The translations under genes were made by a program, and so were the position numbers. The notes under the pieces were generated by a model. The model ran no database searches. It saw nothing but the letters and a program-made list of their open reading frames with translations, and was not told the DNA's origin. From the NCBI GenBank assembly GCA_004335835.1, contig RWJK01000821.1:1-10418 (forward strand): a stretch of DNA of 10,418 nt. The letters run 5' to 3'. Below are positions 1 through 9,225 of this stretch, piece after piece; the stretch's first letter is position 1, and every line of letters starts with the position of its first letter. This DNA comes from Scenedesmus sp. ARA3. Taxonomy: Eukaryota; Chlorophyta; Chlorophyceae; Sphaeropleales; Scenedesmaceae.

Positions 1-675
1 CATTTCTGGCCTGTAAGCCACACAGGCAAGCAAACATGCAAGGAACACAAGCAGCAAATCCAGCGCACCTTGGCCTAGCAGCACCATCCTGCCCAGTTCC
101 AGGTGGCCGCTGCATGCCAAATCCCTCAATCGCTGTTGCTAGCCTGTAACAGCATTCAAGCACGTTTTCCCGACTGCTCGAGCGAATTGAGGACACAGTC
201 AGTAGATGGCAGCAGCACCGAAGCGATCGATACCGTATGGCCTGAACAACAGCATTATGATCTTCTATGTAATAGTAAACAAAACATTCAAGCGCTGGCC
301 ACGTCGTTACACAGCCACTTCGTCAATCAATTGTGAAATTTGACTTTTACAGCCTAACATACAGCGCACGTGCACTTCTCAGGCGGCAAACAAACGCAGT
401 TTAAAAGCTCGGTCCTACTGAAAGCCATATTACTGGGTTGTATGCAGCCTACATCGCGGTCGTGCATCCCCTGCACAGCAGGTCTTCAGGCACTCATGCT
501 GCCTTCGTGAGAGAGCCGGTCACCCTACCAAACTGCGGTGCTGGAAGCACACATCAAATGATAAAAATAGCAACCCATGGTAGCCGTCGTGTGGCTAGGT
601 AACTTCCTGCAGTCTGCTGAGCCCACTGAAGGAACTGCTGTTCAGCACTTTACTGCTGCCAGCCTGGCACTATAA

Positions 676-691
676 TGCACTAGCTAGTGCA
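676..691. repeat. 16-bp perfect palindrome
   Basis: TGCACTAGCTAGTGCA is identical to its reverse complement. It lies 5 nt after a CTATAAT-like element and 14 nt before a CAG|GTAAGT donor-like sequence, about 860 nt upstream of the peptidase ATG. It could be a dimeric protein-binding site or chance. Confidence 0.6.
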
Positions 692-700
692 GTACTGCTG

Positions 701-711
701 AGCAGGTAAGT
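701..711 (+). promoter_or_regulatory. Orphan consensus splice-donor sequence
   Basis: agCAG|GTAAGT matches the consensus 5' splice site, unlike most of the gtgagt donors in this window, but no coding exon can be recognised to its left. It might be the donor of a non-coding first exon of the peptidase gene, or chance. Confidence 0.25.
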
Positions 712-1480
712 GCTGTCACAGTGTGAAACAATGCTGCGGCTGTGAAGCATGTCGGCTGCATCCTTGAGAACATATAGAGGAAGCCTATGTGCTTGTTCAG
801 AATGAAAAGCTGCAGCAAGGCAGCTGATGGCAGTCTAGACTGCTGATCAAGCTCCACCACAACGGCAGTAACAGACAGCTGCTGCTACACCCCATGCCGT
901 CAGCAGTGGCGAACGTGTGAGCATGAACGTTCTTCACAAATACAATAAGACCTCTTATACTCTGAAACCGACGGCAAACGCACAAGGAACTAGCCGTTCC
1001 ACTGGCATTCAATGCCACCTTCGACCACCCTGCGTTGTGACAATGACAATTACACACGAAGAGCGTTGATAAGGCTCTTGCACCACATATGTTTTCCAGA
1101 CCATCATCAACGGATCTAGATTCACATAGAGTGTGAATGCGTGCAGCAAACTCTGACAAGCGAACGCAAAAAGCTGGTGCACTCTAGTCGCAAGCGGTGA
1201 GTGTAAGAGCTGTTTCATACACATACAAACCAGTTTTTGAATATGTGAATAAATTATGGCACCGTGCGTTCGTGCACAGCCCGCGAGCACATGTGGTCGG
1301 CCCTACCCGGGCTTGGGTGGGGTCGTCTTTCACTGATCATCTCATCATTAAACCTTGCAAGATCACGCAAGTTGTTTTTCAACCTCAAACATGCCATATA
1401 AGTTGCCTCATCCGGTCCGGTTGCAGCAAGAGGTTCGCAGGGAAAAGCCCCGAATCCACAACTGACCTTCAAGTGCTCTG

Positions 1481-1504
1481 CATCTTTCTTTTTTTGACTT
1501 GTAG
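1481..1504 (+). promoter_or_regulatory. Possible 5'-UTR intron acceptor upstream of the peptidase gene
   Basis: A pyrimidine-rich stretch (ctttctttttttgacttgtag) ends at a TAG 45 nt before the ATG. It looks like a 3' splice site. A coding join here is excluded because the frame of the ATG has a TGA at 1513, so any intron ending here would be in the 5' UTR. A matching donor could be the CAG|GTAAGT at 706, but that pairing is only a guess. Confidence 0.3.
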
Positions 1505-1548
1505 ACTCTACTTGAAGGCAGGACACTACCTGTGCGTCAACCCAGCCC

Positions 1549-1611
1549 ATGATAATGAACGCGGTTATCTTCACCATGGCCGTGCTGCTGCTGTGCGACA
1601 GTAGCTCCGCG
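1549..1611 (+). other. Signal peptide of the C1A peptidase
   Basis: The first 21 codons encode a hydrophobic run (NAVIFTMAVLLLC) followed by a small polar DSSSA and then QR. This is a typical h-region and a -3/-1 Ser/Ala cleavage site. The N-region has no basic residue, which is slightly unusual. It implies co-translational entry into the ER, as expected for papain-type zymogens. The call is by eye; a signal-peptide predictor was not run. Confidence 0.7.
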
Positions 1612-4600
1612 CAACGCATTGAGCCAAACAAGGTTTATGCAACCGCCTGGCCTGCCTGCGATTCCGGCAGCGCTTTCGATATCAAGGCTGCCAACCAGGC
1701 TGCATCAAGTAAGCCTTGGCAAGGCCCTTGCAGTTGCAATTGCTGTGGCTGGAGCTATCTTGAAGTGCATTAGCACTGGCGCAGCCTGTCACTGGATGCG
1801 TTCAGTGAAAAACTTCACAACCGAATCAGTAAGCATTTCCTACAACTTCCTACAACGTAAGGTCATTTTGCTGCAAGTGATCGCAGCATGCCATTATGTA
1901 GTCCAGCGCACCAACCTGCAATGCTGCTGCGTGCTGCAAACACATGCAGGGCAGCCAAGCAACGACGAGATGCTTGCCAACGTGGCAGCCACGAAGGAGG
2001 CTGTGAGGGCGGCAAAGGAGAAGCTGCAGGCTGCCCTCAGGGACCCTGTGGCAGCATGGGCAGAGCACTGCGCACAGTATGGTCCCCACATGCTGCAGGA
2101 CACCACACGCTACACGGTAAGCTTACCAGCTTAAGCCACCTCCAGTTTGTCCATTTTGCTCTCGGCAGCTGCTAGGGCGCAGCCTTGCTTTTGCCCTTTT
2201 TTTGTTCACAGCAGTCAAATCAGCTTGCTGTTGCTGCTGTGCTTAGCGAGATTTCCAAGTTGTCATTATTCTGCTACAGCATTTACTCACTGCCGCAGCT
2301 AAGCAGTAAGTGGGTTGTGGCCCACAAATACCAGCTAGGTAGCCCGTATGGCTGCTGTACCACATGTGGCACAGCAGCATTTGGGCATGTACTTGCTCAA
2401 GCTGCAGCTGCCTGGGCAGCAGTGATGCATCAAAATGAAGCTATATCTCTGCACCCGCATGCTGACCCCTTTGACTGGCTGCTTGTTATTTTGTTATGTG
2501 ACTGCAGTACTTCAAGGCGAACCTGGCCCTGGCTGCATCCCGCAACGCAGAAGCCGCCAAGAGCAACCCCGACCTGAAGGGCCAGGAGGATGAGCTGATG
2601 GCACATGGCATCACACAGTTCAGTGAGTGACACTTGTTGCTGTCGCCGCTGCTGCTGCTGCTGCATTGACAGAAGACTTGGCATTGCATTGCTCAGCCGG
2701 TGATTGACGCACGTGTGCTTGCGACAGCTGCAGAGCAACCTTCACCCTGTTGCAAGCATAGAATATGATGTTACAACAGTGTTGTATGCTGCCGCATGTG
2801 CTGCGTGCTGCATGCTGTGCCGCCAGGTCACCTGAGCCAGGACGAGTTTGACAAGAGCTTCCTGATGAGCAAGGAGATCACAATCCCCACCACATTCAGT
2901 GAGTACAACGTCACCCTGCCGACACTCGCCCTGCAGCAGCGCTGAGCATACCACCTTAACTCTGCTCACATGCATATCATCACATGCCACAGCACCAGTC
3001 CCACAGCTCCGCCTGATACAAGAACACGCGCCAGCACTGAATGCTGCCCTCCCTCCAGCGGTTATGTCCCCTTACACCCCTTTGGCCCCGCCCCGTCCCG
3101 CACCTACACCCTCTCTCCTGCAGAACCCACCAGAAGGTCCCGCCCCTTAGCCGATGCTGTCGAGCCGGCAGCAGCAACACCAGTCGAGCCCCAGGCACCT
3201 GCTGCAGACACAGGAGCCGGCAGGCGCCTGATGCAGGGCAGCGTGCCGTGCCACACCAACAAGGCCTTCCCTTACGGCGCATTGGGCACCCCTCAGTCCT
3301 GGGACTGGCGCAATGCGGGTGTCATCACCCCTGTTAGGAACCAGCTGGGGGTGAGTCTGCGCGCGTGCGTAGCTGCTGGCGCTTCCATGCACTCTAGAAC
3401 ACATTATGTATCAAATGCTTGCTGCCATTGCTTGCTATCACGCGCTGTGGCAGACGGTTACCCTGAATTTAACACACCATAAACTCTGGCAAATTTTCAC
3501 ACTTGACTGGGGCAAGACATGCGCAGAACTGCATGTGCTGCGTACACACTGAGAGGTTCCTCCTTGTCCTGCCTCTGCTGCGTTGCAGTGTGGGAGCTGC
3601 TCGGCCCATGCAAGCATCGGTGAGCCAGCATAAGGCTGCTGAGCAAGTTGCTGCTGAGCTGCAAACATCGTGCGTCTTGTTGCTCTGCATTTTGCTGCCG
3701 AGCATGCGCAGTTCAGGGCACCAGCCACAGCCAGAATGCTATGGATGCCTACGAGCTGCCAAGTGCACCAACAGTGCCTGCACAGACTCATTCACTGGTT
3801 TTACAGCTGATCAGCAAGCAAGCAATGGAACAACTTGTGTTGGCGCTTCAAGTATGAATGTCACGTTGCTGGTGCAACTGCTGCTGCTGCTGCCGCCTGT
3901 GCTGCTGCTGCTGCTGCCGCCTCTTTTGCCACCTCTCTGTACCTGCAGGTGCCCTTGAGTCCACCTTCATCCGCAAGTGGTACGACCGTGGCTACAGGGC
4001 CAGCAACACAGACCTCTCAGAGGATGACTTCCTGGAGTGCACTGCAGGTGCGGTTTAAGTATGGTGTACTTCAGTATCCAGCTCATCAAATCACAAGATG
4101 CATCTGCAGCCAACCACCATGAGTTTGAGTGATTGGTGCTACTGCCACACCAGCGAGTGCTACAAAGATTGCTGCAGCAGCGATTGTCCAATGCAATGCA
4201 CACGTCATTGCTGTCGATGCTTCGTTGTGTTGTCGCATTCTGCCATGCAACTACGTGATCAAGTGTGGTGACTGTGTACAACTGCCTGAGGCTGTGTTCT
4301 GGTGGACTGCTGCAGGCAACCAGTGCAATGGAGCTTGGCCTGACAGTGTGTTTGACCGCTACATCTGCAACGGTGAGAGCCACAGCTGCTTGCTTGCGAC
4401 GTGTTGAGGTATTGATGCATAGCAGCCTTTGCGCCGTCAACCACTGGTGATAGCGGTTGTTGCATTGGGGCTGCACAGCATCTCAGCCACTGGACACACT
4501 TGCACGCCACCCCTTTCATCTATCACAATCTTGACGTAGCCGAGTCATACTGCCTGTGTTTCTGCCCTCAACCCTACAGGTGCTCCTTTCGAGGCCAGCC

Positions 4601-5864
4601 AGCCCTACAATGCCAATGACGGCAACAACTGCCGCGCCATTCCGCGCTACATCACTGGCGCAACTGGCTTTTCGTACGTGCCAAAGGATGGCGCCAGCCT
4701 GGCCAAGAGCGTGTTTGTCAACCCAACCGTAATTGCACTGGACGCGTCAAGATGGAACACGTTTGCTGCGGGTGAGCTTCGTGCTGTTAGGGTTATTTGA
4801 CTCACACTCTGCTGCCACTGCTGCGGCTGCTGTTAGCGGCTGCCACACTTTGCCACACCTTACAAAGGACCGGTCAAGGTTGCTTTTCTTTCTTTGCCCA
4901 ATGAGCCTGTCATTGGCTCCCCAACGGGCGAGGTTACTCTTGTAACTTCCAAAATGCCTGTGCAGCACAGCTGTGCAGCACAGCTGTTGCAGCCGCCTGA
5001 CTTGCAGTTGACAGGGTTCTGCCGTCCTAGCTGTCTTGAAGGAAGCTAGCACAATGAGCCAACCAGGGCTTAGGAGCATGGCTGGGCCAGTGCACTGTTT
5101 GCTCATCAACTTTGTCGATGCACACCTGCAGGCTGGGTGCGCAACTGTGGCGAGAGCTGGTCCCGGCTGAACCATGCCGTGCTGGTGGTGGGCTGGGTGG
5201 GCGGTGTGCCCATGTCCAACGGAGAGACGTGAGTGAACCAGCCCGTGGATGAACTAGCACCAGCTCACATGTACAGCAGACTCTTGCGTAGGAGTAAAGA
5301 TCAGTGTTGTATTCTGCTTAGTACTTGTACTGCTGCAGCATGTAAAGTAAAGTGCTGTGTTTACTTACCCTGCAAAAGCGCTTGTTTTGTTGCATGCGGG
5401 GATTGCTGATGCACTTAGAACGTGCCAGCAGGCGGCAGTCTCAAATGTAACATCTAAACTGACTGCTGTCCGGTTTGGCTGCTGCTTCTGCTGTCTTGCA
5501 GGTGGGACTTCTGGTACGTCAAGAACAGGTGAGCTGCAATTTTGCTGGTCCGTGATGCTTCAGAGTCAAGCGCACATGAATTCGTGCAAAGCAAGCACGC
5601 ATGCATGCACTCAGGCTAGGAAACCGCGATCCTCACCAGCAACAGCAACAGGCATCAGCTACCCTACATTTGGGTGGTGCACAGCAAGTGAAGCAATCTC
5701 GTGTTTGTTGTCATGCCACAGAAGATATGTCATGCAGAAGACCCTGCTCACATAGTGTACATGCATGCATCTCACCTGCTGCTGTGGCTGGCTGCTGACG
5801 TTCTTTGCCCCTGCAGCTGGGGACCCACCTTCAACAATGCAGGTGAGTGTGCTGCCTGCTGGGA

Positions 5865-5896
<32 letters not shown>

Positions 5897-6236
5897 GCTG
5901 TACCATGCACTGTGTTGGGGTGCTGACTGCATGTGCTTGGGGTTCCTGAACGTTTGTTGCAAGCAGCGGCTGTCTAGCTTCCAACATAGGATGTGGCTGG
6001 GTCGCGCGCCAGCTGCATTACCCAGCGCATACGGCCATGTGCTGTGCAGTCACAATGCCACCTGGTGCAAGTCACACACTGCACACTTCAGAAAATGCTC
6101 CCGTACTGAAGCACAGTGTTGCTGCTGCTGCTGCTGCTGCTGCTGTGCAGGCTACATTTGGATCCGCAAGGACCGCTGCGGCGGTGACGGACCCTTTGGC
6201 ATGTACAAGACCAACCCCTGGACGCCCCTGATGTAG
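1549..6236 (+). CDS. Papain-family (C1A) cysteine peptidase, secreted precursor with I29 prodomain, 13 exons
   Basis: Inferred exons: 1549-1708, 1950-2116, 2508-2622, 2827-2898, 3124-3350, 3589-3619, 3949-4047, 4316-4372, 4580-4771, 5132-5228, 5502-5528, 5817-5842, 6151-6236. They total 1356 nt (451 aa plus TAG), all with GT-AG introns. Start: an in-frame TGA at 1513 precedes the ATG; the ATG at 1555 is an alternative. Residues 1-21 form a hydrophobic signal peptide (likely cut SSA|QR). Residues about 63-86 are a charged helix. Residues about 88-160 are an I29 inhibitor prodomain with an ERFNIN-like motif (Q103, R107, F111, N114, A118, N122) and a GNFD-like GITQFSH. A Pro/Ala/Glu-rich linker with RR pairs follows (about 173-210). 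The mature domain starts near SWDWRNAG (230-237). Catalytic residues are all present: oxyanion Gln245, nucleophile Cys251, His388 (LNHAV) and Asn414 (KNSWG). The family cleaves proteins in the secretory pathway, vacuole/lysosome or outside the cell, after the prodomain is removed. Oddities: CGSCSAHA replaces CGSCWAF, and QCNGAW replaces GCNGG. Substrate is unknown; activity is inferred from the intact residues. Confidence 0.93.
1950..2898 (+). other. I29 cathepsin propeptide inhibitor domain (exons 2-4)
   Basis: Spliced exons 2-4 encode residues 54-171. The core reads W90...Q103-x3-R107-x3-F111-x2-N114-x3-A118-x3-N122, which has the exact spacing of the ERFNIN helix. It is followed by GITQFSH and LSQDEF, matching the GNFD motif and the usual 'F-S/D-L-T-x-E-E-F'. 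The spacing crosses the exon 2/3 junction (2116/2508) exactly, which supports that splice. In this family the domain blocks the active-site cleft until the zymogen is processed and also assists folding. Confidence 0.85.
3589..3619 (+). other. 31-nt microexon encoding the catalytic cysteine
   Basis: This exon is flanked by cgttgcag and gtgagc and encodes CGSCSAHASI plus one base. It places Cys251 six residues after Gln245 on the preceding exon, exactly the papain Gln19-Cys25 spacing. Its length is not a multiple of three and it joins a phase 0 boundary to a phase 1 boundary, so skipping it would both remove the nucleophile and shift the frame. The usual Trp after the Cys is Ser here, and the usual Phe two residues further on is His. 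Confidence 0.85.
4959..4984 (+). repeat. Two tandem 13-bp units in intron 9
   Basis: TGTGCAGCACAGC occurs twice in a row, and the unit is itself nearly self-complementary (GCTGTGC-A-GCACAGC across the join). It sits in an intron of the peptidase gene and no function is visible. Confidence 0.85.
5502..5528 (+). other. 27-nt symmetric microexon encoding the catalytic asparagine
   Basis: The exon lies between gtcttgcag and gtgagc. It encodes the second part of Thr406 through the first part of Ser415 (WDFWYVKN inside). Both boundaries are phase 2, so skipping would remove nine residues, including Asn414 of KNSWG, without shifting the frame. The next exon is also a microexon (26 nt, 5817-5842; WGPTFNNA). 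Confidence 0.85.
5866..5895 (+). repeat. (CTG)10 in intron 12 of the peptidase gene
   Basis: Ten uninterrupted CTG triplets begin 23 nt after the exon 12 donor. The same intron ends in a second CTG tract at 6122-6145. Confidence 0.95.
6122..6145 (+). repeat. (CTG)8 abutting the last 3' splice site of the peptidase gene
   Basis: Eight CTG triplets run directly into TGCAG, which is the acceptor for the final exon at 6151. The tract occupies the position of the polypyrimidine tract. Confidence 0.95.
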
Positions 6237-6280
6237 GCGGCATGCTGGCCCCGGGCTGCTCAGTCTGGGCGACCACTGCG

Positions 6281-6330
6281 TGAACTTCACGTCAGGTTGA
6301 ACAGCCTAGATTAATGATGCGTGAAGTTCA
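6281..6330 (+). other. Stem-loop in the peptidase 3' UTR
   Basis: TGAACTTCACG (6281-6291) and CGTGAAGTTCA (6320-6330) are perfect reverse complements, giving an 11-bp stem with a 28-nt loop, 45 nt after the stop codon. The left arm is also nearly palindromic (CGTGAACTTCACG), so alternative foldings exist. It may be an mRNA stability or 3'-end element; that role is an inference. Confidence 0.6.
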
Positions 6331-6422
6331 GGATGATGTGTGGTCAGGTGGGATTTCACAGCCGCCACACAAGCAGCACAGCTGGCAGTAGTGCAATGTA
6401 CGTAGCTGGCAGCAACTTGAGC

Positions 6423-6427
6423 TGTAA
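6423..6427 (+). terminator. TGTAA polyadenylation signal of the peptidase gene
   Basis: This is the first TGTAA after the stop codon, 187 nt downstream. UGUAA is the common nuclear poly(A) signal in chlorophyte algae, with cleavage usually 10-20 nt later, which would put the 3' end near 6440-6450. TGTAA also occurs inside introns 9 and 10, so the motif alone is not decisive. Confidence 0.6.
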
Positions 6428-6891
6428 TGCTACCGTGCAGCACGCTATATATGACCTATGGTTTGCCGGCTGACACGTTGATGATGAGTCAAATAGCTAC
6501 TCTATAGAGCATGGACTGTGATTCATGTGTCATATTTTGGAGTTTTCGAGGCATGTACTGTCTAGCTGACATGAAAGCACTTGCATTCCTCTGACTGTCA
6601 TCATGGCCTTTGCTTCAAAGTTGTGAACGGTGATCTGGTCATGGCCACTTGTGTGGCGGCCGCAGTACTGTTAGTGCACTGCTACCTGCAAGTGCACTGC
6701 GTTGGTTGCATAGGGTGATGCTGAAGCAGCGGGAGAATTCGCCTGCTGAGTCATCATAGTTGAGCAGCGTATGCTGCAATACACAGTGCATACTGTGTCG
6801 GTTTGATGATGGTGTGGCGGCACTTCCTCTTTCAGGCAGGTCGCCGCCTCATGCTTATGCTGGCAGCACATATACATGTGCTTTTTTGCAT

Positions 6892-6914
6892 CATATGATC
6901 GCTGCCATCATATG
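6892..6914. repeat. Short inverted repeat
   Basis: CATATGAT and ATCATATG are reverse complements separated by 7 nt, giving an 8-bp hairpin stem. No function is visible. Confidence 0.5.
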
Positions 6915-8026
6915 TTGCCTGGCACATGCCAACTTCACTTATATATGCCACTGGTTGCAGGACTCAACTTGCACACCGCTTGATGTGCTGATGCACCATA
7001 TGGTATGGCCCTGCATCCCAATGGCAGTGCTGTGCATTCCTTTCTTGACGAGTCTGCATCATGTTTGCATACTTTGGAAGGATGTTTCATTTCACAGTTT
7101 TCTTCACGCGATGATGATGGCGCGTTTGCTTTGGATGCAACGCTTGGCATGGGGGACGCTTTGTGTCACGAGGCTGAACAGTTTTCATGGCCAAACTTGA
7201 AGTTGTGCCAACCATGCATTGATGGTGCTGCGGTGGTTACCAGCGCAGGCGTGCCATGTTCTGTGCCAGCCATCCTTCACTGCGGCTTTGCAGCCTGTTC
7301 ACATTTCAATTGCGCGGCCTCATGCCCGCCCATGTTCCATTCCCATTTTCAAGCGTCTCAGATTGGGCAGTGTGGTAGAGTACCTTGCATGTGCAATCAA
7401 TCGTTCTTGTTTCACCTCAGCGCGTGCATCACTGTCAGCGTTGATGCAATCACTGATGTTCTCCCTGGAGCGCTGTTCCAGACTCCACCTGGTATACGAT
7501 GCATGTATGTTTCTTAGCGTGGTCTTGCACTCATCAACTTCCATTTTCAGATCAACTGGCAGCTGCAGCGGTGTGCTGCATGGGCCCCTTTGAATTGTTG
7601 AGTTCTGGCAGCTCGTACAACGGATGAAGCATTATGCGTCTCAATTATGTGTGTTTTCAGTTTGTGCCCACAGGCTGCAGTCCTGCAGCACACTCAACCA
7701 GCAGCTGCTGCATGCCATGGCAGTGCCTGATGCCAGCAGGCAGCGCTGTGTACTCTACTGTGACAAGTGTGCCTGCTATTGCAGTTGCATGAATCTTAGC
7801 TCTGTTTCGTGTGCTGTTGTACCAGTGCCACAGCCAGGGCTGTGCGCTGCGCACGCTGCACTTCCTGTGACATCAAGTGAAGTGCCATGGTAACAGAGTG
7901 ACTCAACAGAGTGACCCTTTTGTGTCTTACAACTTTTGGAAGCAATTGTTGCACAGCCGTTTCAGTGAAACATGGTCACTGCTGTTGGGGTCATGCAGTG
8001 TGCAATTCAGGCTGAAGTTCAACTTT

Positions 8027-8048
8027 ACGGGTAGGTTACGGGTAGGTT
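8027..8048. repeat. 11-bp tandem direct repeat
   Basis: ACGGGTAGGTT occurs twice without a gap, followed by AG. It is G/T-rich but has only two copies. It lies 38 nt before the 8086-8103 palindrome. Confidence 0.85.
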
Positions 8049-8059
8049 AGACCTTTCCA

Positions 8060-8064
8060 TGTAA
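8060..8064 (+). other. Isolated TGTAA motif
   Basis: A chlorophyte poly(A)-type pentamer lies in the intergenic region. No gene ending here was recognised, so it may be chance or the mark of an undetected transcript. Confidence 0.15.
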
Positions 8065-8085
8065 GCAACTGTGGCTGTTTATAAA

Positions 8086-8103
8086 TTACGCTAATTAGCG
8101 TAA
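8086..8103. repeat. 18-bp perfect palindrome next to a TATA-like sequence
   Basis: TTACGCTAATTAGCGTAA is a perfect palindrome. It overlaps the end of a TTTATAAATT stretch. It is about 350 nt before the first candidate ATG of the kinase gene, so it may be a dimeric regulator site. Confidence 0.7.
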
Positions 8104-8330
8104 CCGTGCTGCTGCATTAGTCACTCATATTCAGATTATGGTTTTGCAGTTGGGCCTCTGTCAGCCCTGCTGAGCTGCTCCGAGCCTAATGTGCTGGCAG
8201 CACAGCTGATGCAGGAATAGGCCTGACCATAATGAACTGTTCGACTTGAAGCTCGGGTTAGGCAACAAGATGCTCAATAAGCGACGAAGCAAGGCGGGCT
8301 GTGCATCATGCAGCTCGCAGCTGCCTGCCG

Positions 8331-8348
8331 CATTCAAATATTTGAATG
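8331..8348. repeat. 18-bp perfect palindrome upstream of the kinase gene
   Basis: CATTCAAATATTTGAATG is a perfect palindrome. It is followed immediately by AATGCATTAATGC, which contains the smaller palindrome GCATTAATGC. It lies about 100 nt before the candidate ATG at 8452, in an AT-rich stretch suited to a promoter. Confidence 0.7.
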
Positions 8349-8451
8349 AATGCATTAATGCTTGTCACAAATGGTGTGCCGTTCCTCCTGCACTAGGGTT
8401 TTTGGTACTACGCTTGAAACCTTCTTTTAAGCCCAATAATCAAGAATAGAG

Positions 8452-8727
8452 ATGCAGACAGGTATGTTTGCGGCAGCAGGCATGGTGAGGACTGCGAAAC
8501 GCTGCCGTCAGCTGTTGTCAAAGGTGTGACGCACACCGGCGTGTCTTGAAACCTCCCGAGCAAACACAACCCAGACACTGCATCACGCACACGATGTGAA
8601 GCTTCAGCATAACGCTGCTGCTTGCCAGCAAGCACGAACGCCGGCAGCACAGCAGACAGCAGCAAGGCGGGTCCTGACGCGAAACATGGCCACCACCACC
8701 AAAGCTCGGCCAAAGCAGGCACGTGAT
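8452..8727 (+). CDS. Candidate 5' exons of the YegS-like kinase (organelle-targeting leader)
   Basis: The 5' end is uncertain. ATG 8452 is preceded by an in-frame TAA (8437) and opens MQTGMFAAAGMVRTAKRCRQ, a basic stretch without acids, up to AAG|gtgtga at 8523 (phase 0). A second stop-free piece in phase 0 runs from 8602 to GAT|gtgctt at 8727 and encodes Ala/Gln/Arg/Thr-rich sequence (AAQQTAARRVLTRNMATTTK). Both pieces join in frame to the conserved exon at 9049. Their composition resembles a chloroplast or mitochondrial transit peptide. Alternatives are a start at ATG 8686, in a good AACATGGC context, and an unspliced 8686-9357 exon, since that frame has no stops. If 8686 is used, ATG-TGA at 8594-8599 would be a minimal upstream ORF. 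Confidence 0.35.
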
Positions 8728-9048
8728 GTGCTTGTTTGTCAGCTACAATGTAGTTTACAAGGACAGCTGCCGTGGAGCTGCAGCAGATGCTTCAGCAGCG
8801 TGTACAGTGGCACAGTGCGCATACAGCACCAGCAGCTGCTGTGCATTGATCGCATGGACAGGGATGCAACACAGTCAATACCTGCTTCGCCTGTACATCG
8901 CTATATCACATACACACCTTCCTCCCAGCAGTCATTGCTAGCAGTGGCATCAGGCACAGCACGTAGTATGTGCTGCCAATGCACGTACCATGTCCCGCAA
9001 CAACATGCACCAACACACGCCACTCTGGTCTCCTGCTGTTTCCTGCAG

Positions 9049-9190
9049 GCGGCCCCGCCCGCTCCTGCTGCTGCCCCTGCCAAGCCAACAAGGCTGCCAC
9101 CAACAGAAGATCCCCCCGCAGAAGCACCTGCAGCTGCGTCAGACCACGGCCCCAGCAGCACTGCCAGGAGGAAAAAGGATAAGAAGAAAC

Positions 9191-9225
<35 letters not shown>

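Larger units (their letters stand above)
1..1548. other. No recognisable gene; upstream region of the peptidase gene
   Basis: I read both strands and found no protein I recognise. The open frames here are short (at most 135 codons), overlap on both strands and show no family motifs. The stretch holds TGTAA motifs at 12-16, 145-149 and 268-272, which could mark the 3' end of a + strand gene lying to the left. It also has a 16-bp palindrome at 676-691, a consensus-like donor at 701-711, and presumably the peptidase promoter. Confidence 0.5.
6446..8451. other. Intergenic region without a recognisable gene
   Basis: Open frames of up to about 170 codons occur on the + strand near 6760-7600, but they overlap one another in different frames, are rich in Cys and His, and match no family I recognise. 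No tRNA, rRNA or transposon ends were found. The region holds a short hairpin (6892-6914), an 11-bp tandem repeat (8027-8048), two 18-bp palindromes (8086-8103 and 8331-8348), and probably the promoter of the kinase gene. A short unrecognised gene with introns cannot be excluded. Confidence 0.5.

Noticed and set aside
3722..3948. Possible exon between the Cys microexon and exon 7
   Set aside because: Joining 3619 directly to 3949 continues the peptidase fold in frame (ASIGALEST), so the open stretch here is intron.
3967..4476. Minus-strand 169-codon frame
   Set aside because: It lies over exons 7-8 and intron 7 of the peptidase gene, whose motifs are clear on the + strand.
4941..5450. TGTAA motifs at 4941, 5341 and 5446 as poly(A) sites
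   Set aside because: They lie in introns 9 and 10 of the peptidase gene, whose later exons are clearly intact. At most they would be premature sites, without evidence.
7363..7400. tRNA-like fragment (GTGTGGTAGAGTACC followed by CTTGCATGTGC)
   Set aside because: It resembles a D-arm by eye, but no acceptor stem, anticodon arm or GTTCGA T-arm can be paired around it.
6760..7593. Several overlapping + strand frames of 124-170 codons
   Set aside because: They overlap in different frames, are Cys/His-rich with no family motif, and have no evident start context or splice pattern. I cannot support a gene here.
8027..8048. Telomere-like sequence
   Set aside because: There are only two 11-bp units, and they are not the TTTAGGG or TTTTAGGG repeat of green algae.
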